Assembly: GCF_964355755.1 (NCBI RefSeq)
Contig: NC_092680.1
Span: 2,209,001 to 2,273,000 of the forward strand
DNA: 64,000 nucleotides
Direction: 5' to 3'
Source of the DNA: Antedon mediterranea
Taxonomy: Eukaryota; Echinodermata; Crinoidea; Comatulida; Antedonidae
Positions within the stretch are counted from its first letter, which is position 1, and the number at the start of each line of letters is the position of its first letter. This document shows positions 53,991 through 64,000 of this stretch, in pieces. The notes beneath the pieces were generated by a model. It searched no databases. It worked only from the letters and a program-made list of their open reading frames with translations, and was not told where the DNA came from. The translations under genes and the position numbers were made by a program.

Positions 53991-56900
53991 TTTGATCTTT
54001 CTGTTCATGTCAGTAAAACAACATGTTTGATGGATAAACACACACTAATTATGTTTAATTTAATGTTTTAGGATACAATATTTGTTTTCTTTTTTCTTAT
54101 TGCATTGATACAAGGATATTGAAATAACAGAATGCATTTAACGCAATACAAACTGCATCAACATTTTATTATATTGATACAAGTGTCTTTGACACACAAA
54201 GGTTGTAAATCCAAGCACGATTATTATTATTATCATTTTTTTTATATTATTATTGTGGAGATATAAAATAAAATATATAGGTTTGACCTATTGGACCTAC
54301 TATGACCACGTAAAGGTCATATACATGAATAGTCTCATTTTATGACGTCATCAGAGACTTTTTGTAAACACTACAGCTATCTGTTCCTGTTACACTCTAA
54401 AATAGTAACAATCTTTAAACAATTCGCTGACCAACGTAGGTGGTACCGAACTGACCAATATAACAGAGTGGATGTTTAGACAGATTGTTGTTATGCTAAA
54501 CAATGTTATACTAATTCAGTACTTTTAAGATTGAGAAAATATCAAAGTTAAATTCAGAAAACAAGGAATGGGAGGGTTCTGGATTAATTACAATGACCAT
54601 GTAAAAAGAAAGTATTGGTTTTTAAAGCAACATACTGAGTAAAATACCAACGTCTTAAAATTGTTTCCTCCTTGAACAAATGCAATTTTTACTAGACTAT
54701 TAAACACCCTTTCCCCGTAAACCACAAGTTGATTTCTTTGAAAAAAATAACTTCAAAGTAAAAAACTTAACTCATTACGATTCTAGATCAATATTGAAAC
54801 GAATTAATATATTGTACAGAACTGCCAGTACGGTAAAAGTTTCGGACTAAAATAGTTTTAAGTGTAAAACATTGAAAGCTAAGCTCTCTGGTAAACACAG
54901 CTTTAGCGGGAGATCTACACAACAACACATTTTTCAACCTACATATAAAAATCAAACTATCGTTATAATTGATTTCATCTGGTTACACCAGGTATAGAGA
55001 GATACAAAGAAACATACATCAGGTTCATTTCCTGCAACCGCCATCTTCCTTTTTACATTAGCTATTTACATGTTTCGGCATCGCAGCCTGGTGGGTTAGG
55101 TTCAATCAAATTATGACTGTCGTATATCAACAATCTAATATAATACATTTTTTTTAAAGAAACAAACACGCCAAAACGTATAAACATATAGAAAACATCT
55201 GTCAGTATGGTATACACTGATTAACGAATCATGCGCAATTCTTACAGAGGTACTAAGTGAATTCTGAATCAAAAAGATCCAGTAGTAGTAGTCAGTTACG
55301 AACTATAATTGTCAGCAGCGAGATGGAGAACGCATGCGCAAAGCAACTCACAATCGACGCGCGCGCTTAAAAATTCAAAATGCTGATGAAAACTGTACGC
55401 TTGGTGTACACTACTGACAACATATCCAAGGTAAAAGCAAATTCAAAAAGCAATAACATATTAAATGTTGTTCAATATGAATCTGGAAATAAGTTCAGTA
55501 GTACCAACGAAGTAGCAGCGTTTCCGCATTTACCAATCAGTATATACCAGAAAAAAAACACACAAACAAATAAAGTTCATGACATACCATACGCTCCCAT
55601 TAAAAAGAGAACAATTATATCTTAAATTACAAATATATTTTGATTTTGTTTCTATGCCAGTTAAGATTCATTTATGAAACATGTATGTATTAAAATATGT
55701 CGACAAATCGGTGTCAAACTTTGGGTAAATTATTACTTTTAAGTAACTATTATTATAATAATAATAATTTAACCCATTGCGTTTCACCAGGAAGAAATAA
55801 AACTAATAGTTAAACACATTTATATTGGTATACAAAAAAGATATAATGTAAATTGGGAAATTCCCCAACCTGTTGATCATCAATAAAATACATCCCAGCT
55901 TTTATAAGTAGGCCTATTACAATCAAACAATGGAGAATAGGTTACTGTACTTTGCAGTTCAAGTGACCGTAAAAGACAAGAACCGATAGAATACGCTATT
56001 GTGACGGCGGTATCTAAATTATATTACTTTAAAGATCCTCAGTTTCGTCATCAATATCAACAGATTAAATAAAACTAAAAAATATTTTAGAAAGAAAATA
56101 CACACAGATTAAACGGTTTACGCAACGACAAAAGTTAAAATGCAGTGGTTTAAAAATACAGGAATGCATCACCATTTCACAACCATTTTGACGGTACCCT
56201 GTTTGACAGCCAGACTATCAATCAGACTAGCCTAGGCTGCCACTATACCAACCAGCAACACCTAATCTGTCACACACACAGTACTTTTTGTTGAAAACAT
56301 TTTGAAATACAGTTAATATGTAGGCGGGATACATAGTATACGTTTTAGTCTTCAAGTTTCAACAAAGTTTCTCCATCTATTTGGAAAATGTACCCTGCGA
56401 AAATGTTGACCCTATTATTGATAGTTATACGAACTACTTTTCTTACTTTTTACATTTTTCGACGTTCTTATAATACATTGAATACATAAAGGTATCAAGG
56501 TTTTCTTACTAATAAATTGTACGGTGATGAATTCACCAATTTTTCCTCCAAAAATGACTATTCAGGCCTACAAAGTCACCTTATTTTGTTACGATGCATG
56601 GACAACTGACACTTGAGTTTGTGTTAGACCCTAAAGAACTTGTGTGTTCAATTGACTCATTGAATGTATCATTTTACCACTGCGAATACCGAGAAGTGAA
56701 TTTAGATGTTCGTATGAATATTCGTAAAACCAAACGATATGTTTCGTTGAAATATTATAAGAATAATAAATGTTCTTATTTAACAAGAATGGTACGGGTT
56801 GTATCTTGATCCTCTGCTTATAAGTTCATAGTAAATATACATACTTCGAAATCTTTTATTTCAGTAACATGTTCTGTTATGCGCATGTTTTGCGTCGATA

Positions 56901-57383
56901 TCCAATTGGTATGTTGTTTTTCATTGAGTTGATTTTACGTTGTGTATTGCACAATGCGCATGTTCAGATCAAGTAGTTCAAGGCGGAGGGACACATTGCT
57001 TCACAACATTCGACAACTCTTTGGAATACTATTCGCTCTGCGAATGAATTTCTTATAATATAGCTTCTGCTAGTCCAATACATTGTATTGTCTTAGAAAG
57101 CGTGAATATTTCAGTCAGACTGGAACTGAAGGCCGCCATAGAAATGATTTCAATCGACCTTTGGAATCCAAAATACACTCATGTGTACAGTGGATCTGTT
57201 TAAATATTTATGATAATGTTTTAGCGGTTACTCGCTATAACACGAATATGAAAATAAATTTGGTTTCGTATCTAACAAACAGCTGCTCTCTGTAAACCAC
57301 TTAACCTCATTTAAACGGCTGTTATTTCAGTCTAGGAATTCTAAATACTAAACGATACTTTTCCGTCAGTTGCCGTACGATAG
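53991..57383. other. Spacer downstream of COUP-TF
   Basis: No gene recognised. Open frames at 55380-55625 and 56594-56809 lack splice or family support. The part nearest 57384 is presumably COUP-TF 3' UTR, but I cannot place its end. Confidence 0.4.
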
Positions 57384-57680
<297 letters not shown>

Positions 57681-59329
57681 TTAAACAACAAATTGACTAC
57701 TTTAGGCCTACATAAACAGTTTTAAACAATCATTCCATGTTATTTAGTACGGTTATATCATTTTCATTTATATTAGTTAGATATATGACAATGCATGGCT
57801 TTGAATTACGGTACACATGTTACGTTACAGTCAGAAAATCGGTCAAACTAATAATTTTAACACATGAGATAGGCCTATTATAAAACAATAGACGTTCTGT
57901 GAACTTTATGTTATATCAATAGGACACCAGTGATTCTCTGGGACTCATTTTATTATTTCCCACATCTAAAGTCTTTTTTGTTTCATCCAAGGCAACACAA
58001 TATCCATCATTACATATTACATTACGGGCATTCATATTTTCAATTGAAATGTATCGGACCATTTTTTTGTTTCCCGCTCAGAGGGCATACATACTATTTC
58101 GATGAAGTAAACACCACGAGTGGTACTTCTTAAAGCCGTGTTTGGGGTCAAGGGGTGACCTTATTCCTAGTGTAATCAATCCTGCAATCCGCATACAGAG
58201 CCGTTAATAGTCTGTTGCCATATTATCGATCACAACTGTACAAATATGATATTGCATGGGCGACTGAACGCTTTTGAATACCCATAATCGACAAGCGACG
58301 TTTGGTATACACACAAGCTTTTGTGATGATTCATAACAATCAAGTACGCATGCGCAGTTAATTCACGTGTACTTTTGATTATTTCTATACCAGACAAACA
58401 AGATAATTGTGTCATGTGGCGACCTTTGGCAATTTGTAGTAGACTTAGTTAATATTCTATGAATATATTCTGTGCGTTAATATAAACATTTCGGGAACAA
58501 TGTAACAGAACAATGCATATTAATGATCTATATTTAACGGGTGTTTCGGTACCAGAATACAACACGATCGACTATTGATACATTTTAATGGTTTACGTGT
58601 CAATAGACATGCTTTATTGACCGATTTTAAATAATCAAGCATTTTACTTCGTTCCAGCGATATTTTTTAATCGTGTAGGTGTACGTAGTAGTTAAACTCA
58701 CTAACAACAATATAGGCTTTGGGCCATATCTAGAAATTAAATGATGGGAAAATACATTCTCGAACAAACATTTAGAATTAAAACCAGATCTCTGCGGGGT
58801 TTAGAAACTAAATAAGTTGAGACCGCTATATTGTCTCGAATATTCAACAAGTTCAGTCAACAAATTAGAATCACTTCGGCTTGTCACAAAATGAACTTCT
58901 AGATTTATTTTCAGAATCTAAAGAAAAGAACAAAATGTACTTACATTACAAACATTAACTACAAGTTTAATTACTAAATATCAGGCCTGTTTCGCGAATT
59001 GTATCAATACATAAATTTTTTTTTAATAACATTTTAAGCCTTAACCTGTACAATTGGTTTAGCATTATTGTTGGGGAGGATCAGGTTATTTAAAGACATA
59101 TGGAGAGATCCTTTTTGGAAATAATACTGTAGTTGGTCTTAATGTAGGTCAATACAGTGTTCTATTGTTCGTTCATAGTTAGAGCCTAGGACTATACTAT
59201 TTCACAGACAATAGCATTGTACTCGTTTGGTACTCACTTCCTTTATTATACCAGATACAATGCATCCTTTATTACTTTATGTTGCATTTAAATTTAAAAA
59301 TATTAAACACTAGAATTAAAATAGAATTT

Positions 59330-59351
59330 TGACAATACAGTACATCTTTAA
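59330..59351. mobile_element. Possible MITE family 2 end
   Basis: GACAATACAGTACATCTTTAA resembles the right terminus with a small insertion. The rest of the element could not be followed. Confidence 0.35.
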
Positions 59352-59727
59352 GCTAACGAACTTTTATTTTTTACGTTATCTTCTACGTGGAGAAGAAAGT
59401 GCTATTTTTTAGAATATAACGGAAATGATGGACAAAGAACCAACCAAAGCAAGTGAATAGGATAAGGTCATCGACCTTGGAACTTATTTTTAAAATGAAA
59501 GATGAATATGCGAGCAGATCATATCATACCAATAGTGCAAAGAAATCTCGCGGTAAATACAGATTTAAGAAGAAGCGATCGTACTCACTCTAAAAGCTTT
59601 ATCGACTATACACCCTATGTGGAGTGAATATTTGGGTATCGAGTGAAAATAACGAAGTAATCTACATGGAAGAAGAGTGAGATTAACTCCATACGATAAA
59701 CTCTATAGTGACTTAATATTAGTAAAA

Positions 59728-59825
59728 GATATATTTTGGCATATATGGCGTTTCATACGTGTACTACTTGAGCTTGTAAACTTGTATTTCAGACAAACAT
59801 CGAAAAGCATTGAAATAACTAGACT
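59728..59825 (+). repeat. Dispersed repeat with GGCATATATGGCGTTTCATA
   Basis: Third copy, ending in CAGACAAACATCGAAAAGC. It explains the open frame at 59677-59865. Confidence 0.55.
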
Positions 59826-59935
59826 TGGGGCAAATCTAGCAGAACCTAGTAGTAAAATGCGGTGAAAATATACATAGTATGATGAGTAGGCCTATACAAT
59901 AATTTATCGGATATATTCTACACTACTCGGTCTAT

Positions 59936-60004
59936 AGTACGTATACGCGCGGCGTACAAAGGCCGTACTGATGTTAACGCGCGCACGCATCAAAACCGTG
60001 CCAT
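59936..60004. repeat. CpG-rich repeat related to the 21.1 kb array
   Basis: Two units: ACGCGCGGCGTACAAAGGCC and TTAACGCGCGCACGCATC with GTGCCAT. They share the ACGCGCGCGTAC-AAA-GCCGTACC layout of the 21.1-21.4 kb repeat. Confidence 0.55.
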
Positions 60005-61699
60005 CGAAGGGAAATTATCAATGAATTAACTAAATCAGTTCCATACTGTACATACAGTACAATATGTAGACGTATTTGCCTTAGTAGATAAATCAGTAAA
60101 TCTATCCAGACCGCTAATTAGATGAAGTCCGTAACTGTAGCATCAGAAGTTTCGTCCGCACCAAGAAAGAATCATGCAGGCCTACTTCAAATATGGTGCT
60201 ACAAACCTTTACCGTCCATCAATTATCATTAGCTAATCTATAAACTTACTGACTAGGCCTACTCTTAAAAGTTCTTTTTTTTTCAGAAGTGTAAATCTAT
60301 AATCATTATTATGTATATAACAATCAACGTTTATTGCTCGTAAGGACTTCGGTTTATTTACGTGACTGTTTTACACAAGAACCATAAACCCCAAAACTAC
60401 AAAACAAAATGAACTTTAAAGATTGACTAGATTTAAACTCGTTACCATGTCGAGTTGGGTGATTTAAGCAAACATGCAAGGTTAACAAAAAGACTACGCT
60501 GCAGTAAATCATCTTTATTCAAAAGCGTTGTCTAATTAGTTTATACAATTCTACCTTTTAACACATCCATACCAATACTTTATCTGGTAGATAGTACTTA
60601 GCTCTCTCGATGAGTTCACAGTACAACATCCGGATTTCCGTATGAAGTTCAAGCACATCATTCTAAGATCAGGGTATGATTAACTGCCACTAATATACAT
60701 TCTAATTGTTTTGCAATAAAAAAAAAACAGGCTTGTTGCCGTTTCTTTGTTAATGTTTAACGTTTTAACAGAAAGAAGTTCCAGTATCTAAGATGGAAAT
60801 TGATATTCTATTTCAGATATATGGGGGTGTAGGTGAGAGTTTAACGAGGGGTACAAACTCTTATATAGGTTCAAGCTACCCCACGAGGCATACACATCGT
60901 TTACAACCAATAATGGGAAGTGTTGAATTATATTTCATAAAGTATACCATCGTCATTATACGGTGACATATCCTTACTTTTATTAAATTAAAAACAATTA
61001 TTTTTTTATGAGTTTATTTATTATTAATAATTATTTATATATAATAAAATGATAAAGCTAGTATTATGGTATGCTGCAATATACAGTTTAATAGTCTTAA
61101 GATAGATAAAGTGGAAGGAATTTCCACACTATATAATGATAATCTTTCAGTGAATATGATTATATCTGTATCATCGTAAGCCTAATAAAACAGTACATTA
61201 TATTCGCAGAGAACATTATTGTAGGCCTATTTAGAATACCGACTACCAACACGATTCCACATGCCGGCGGTGTAGTATACCATGATCCCGTAGGTGATTA
61301 TGGTACACAGTATTATGTCTAGTGACAATAACATTCCTACAGTATCGTGTCTGCCGACGAGAATTCTCTAACTTAAACTTGGGATTTAGAAGCAGTGGTA
61401 GATGTGCACTTGCGTTAAACAATTATTTATCAAAGAGCAAACGGTAGAAATTAACTACAATCAATGACGTAATCATAAAAGTGCATCATGGGATATGGGA
61501 ATTATTTGGACCTTTTTTATTTAAACCATCACATTGATTACAGACAGTTATAATTTAAGTTAATAGAATATTAAAAGATAGCTGAAGAAACGGTAACAAA
61601 CAAGGAATATCTAATAGATGTTTACGAAAATAGATTTCCTCAAGAACGCCAAATTGCAAAATTTAAAATATATTGATCGTTTCCATCCCCGAAACCTCG

Positions 61700-61833
61700 A
61701 CTAAGAAATACCGGAATGGTGTCCGGCGGGGGATAGTTTATTACCATTAGTTAGGGTCTAATGTAAAGCACCTAGAGGGGTCAGTGATCCAATAGGCGCT
61801 ATATAAATATTGTTTATTATTATTATTATTCGA
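61700..61833 (+). repeat. SINE-type 3' end with ATT tail
   Basis: AAAGCACCTAGAGGGGTCAG then GGCGCTATATAAATATTG and (ATT)n. The GGCGCTATATAAAT end is shared with the 16.2 kb SINE. Confidence 0.55.
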
Positions 61834-63202
61834 CTTTTTAGAAGAAGTACTGGCCTACAATAAATGTATCAATACCATTACGTGGGGTATACCAAAAGTT
61901 TGTTAACCTTAGAACAACGTAGATTAATTAAGGTAGGGATAGGGTAACCTCCAGAAAAGAAGTTTGGAATCTAATGAAGGAATTCATCATATCTTCGATT
62001 TATTATAACATCATTTTTATCGTTTCAGGTTGTCCAAACTGAAATAGCCTGTCGCGTTTAACGCTTCACGCATAACCAGAGAGATACATTTAATCCCAAA
62101 ATATAAATCAAAACGAAACGATGGACCTGTTTAACAAAAATGTATCTACTGCCCTCTGCCGTTATTGGATTTAAATTGTGTGTTATTTGGAACGGAAGTA
62201 TAATGAAATGTGTTAGATTTCCAGATTCATAAAATGATTTCGTATTTACCATATCACCAAAAAGAAAAATGGAACATATGTTACATATGAAATGGCAGTA
62301 TTGTTTAGGCTTATCACGGAATTTGATAAAATTATGTTTAAGGAAAGGACAAGTAATGTAGCCTTAAATCTAGGCCTACAACCAGAATACAAATCCGTCA
62401 CTTTCATTGTGAAACTTTGCAATTTTTATATTTCTTCTTTTCCGTAGTTAAGAAGCTAAATCTTCCCATAACATTCTATTCTGCCTATCAGTTCGTAGCT
62501 AACGAGTTTCTTTTTTTTTTCAGCCAAGGCTGAGAGTTAATCGTTCGGGATATAGGAGGGGCGTTACCGCAAACTCATTGAGGCTTAGGCATAACTCTGT
62601 ACGACTATTTTAATAGTCTGTTTGGCAATTTTAACTTAATTCGTTTTGTTCATATTGCCGCTTACTGAAGCAGTCTTTGAACGCATTACAATTTATAAGT
62701 AGACAGACGTAATGGCTTATACTCTCGTATTTCTTGGGGTGATTTTTGCAAACTGGTAGGCTTAAGTATGTTCCATATATTCATTGTGATATTCCTCTTA
62801 TTCTGTGTCAATTGACATTTCCAGAATTGAGTTTGAAAACAGTTACGTCCGACATATATGCTGTATATATTTCAGATTGCCAATCTCGATGGTATTTTAA
62901 CAATGTCACTTACCATCCCTAGTGACAGTATGTCCGTCTGTTGAGTTAATAAATATGTGTTATGCGTGTATTCCTGGTTTAGAATATGAAATAAAATAAC
63001 GTGACCGTTTAGTGCGTTTAGTACAATGTTTGTATACCACACTTGGGCTAATTGGCATCGATAAGATTCCAAAATCGCTGTTGGCCTAATATGAATAATT
63101 CGATGTATATTCTGTATCAAAAAATGACTTTAAAACAATTTCGAAATTCATGTTTTCTGAGTAATTCCTTCAAGACAATTTAAACACAATCCGTTGTGAT
63201 CT

Positions 63203-63398
63203 AAGGCTCTGTCTACACTATCAAACTTTATGCGATAAAAAATGTGATGTGCCCATATGGACACGATCATGTCATATAACTACAATATTTGAGCATATCA
63301 CTACCATTTTATTTTATTTTATTCAGCGAACAGCGATGAAATATTTGAGAACATCACAGTTTTTTTGTCAAAATAGTTTAATAGTGTGAACAGAGCTT
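63203..63398. mobile_element. MITE family 1 copy with internal insertion
   Basis: AAGGCTCTGTCTACACTATC to GTGTGAACAGAGCTT. About 40 bp (TTTTATTTTATTTTATTCAG and onward) is inserted in the core. It lies in the COUP-TF intron. Confidence 0.85.
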
Positions 63399-64000
63399 AA
63401 GAACCGAACCTCGTGTATGTAGACGTGAAATGTTGGACCAGAAAGTACAATTTAAATACATTCAAAGCCTTAGCTAACCCAACTATAATATTATAAATAC
63501 GTATAGTATTAATGCCTAATGCGATACCTGCTTTATAACTGAATAACGAAATAGCCGATTTAAACTTTGGTCCACTATCTGAAACCAAAACTATCATTAT
63601 TCGTAGACAACGTGAAATACATATATATTTAATGCATAGTAGAGCACGGCTAACCCATACAGATAATATCAGGTAATATATTATCTAATGCGATACTCTA
63701 CTCTAACTGGTTGAGAAAATAGCTTTCATATCGCGTGGTATTCACGTAAATTAGCATTCATAACTGTCTGGAAAAACGAAAGATCTGGGCTAATACCTCT
63801 CCGATTGCTCTAAATGATGTTTCTAACAGTAGGAGCAGTATACAGCAGTAGTACCGTACAGTAGTACGAGTGTTAATGTAGTATATAGCAGACAGTACCA
63901 GTTGATGCTTTGGTAAAAGTAATAATGATAATGGTGTATAGATTAAAACTTCGCTTTCTATAATATATCGTTATTTACCAAATACAACAACAACTCATAA

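Overview
The window is nuclear DNA from an animal, most likely a marine invertebrate deuterostome and probably an echinoderm. The support is spliced genes with GT-AG introns, AT-rich spacers scattered with TAGGCCTA-type motifs, abundant palindromic MITEs and tRNA-derived SINEs, and proteins close to their vertebrate orthologues. The species call is inference. No prokaryotic, organellar or viral features were seen.

Four protein-coding genes can be named. (1) 2535-2699 (+) is the last coding exon of a FAM219A/B-like gene whose upstream exons lie left of the window. (2) 11946-17361 (-) is a complete 12-exon COPS2 gene (COP9 signalosome subunit 2). Its exons were joined by hand and give 442 residues with every splice phase consistent. 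(3) 17822-19753 (+) is a complete 4-exon ODF3/CIMAP-like gene of 252 residues, an axonemal or sperm-tail microtubule protein with PGPGxY repeats. It lies head to head with COPS2 across a 460 bp shared promoter that contains an RFX X-box-like site. (4) 57384-57658 (-) is the last exon of a COUP-TF (NR2F/seven-up) nuclear receptor. The rest of that gene lies beyond the right edge, so the last 6.3 kb is intron. A possible 45-residue single-pass membrane microprotein sits just downstream of COPS2 (11693-11830, -).

Layout. 1-12.5 kb: the FAM219 3' end, then spacer dense with one palindromic MITE family. 12-20 kb: COPS2 and ODF3-like, with SINEs in COPS2 introns. 20-44.5 kb: a region without recognised genes that holds micro- and minisatellites, a 5'-truncated decayed CR1/jockey-like LINE, a SINE, and a second MITE family ending in TTAA. 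44.6-54.0 kb: a tandem array of a 286 bp hairpin-rich unit, split by a full-length, apparently intact RTE/BovB-like retrotransposon (46824-51044) flanked by a 7 bp target duplication. A second copy of the same higher-order repeat preserves the empty site. 54-57.4 kb: spacer. 57.4-64 kb: COUP-TF last exon and intron.

The most unusual structure is the 44.6-54.0 kb array. Its edges keep simpler, shorter monomers of about 145 and 190 bp, while the interior has 286 bp monomers that contain two copies of a foldback hairpin, so stepwise growth can be read along the DNA. The genes here do not form a pathway. The only clear functional link is the shared COPS2/ODF3-like promoter.
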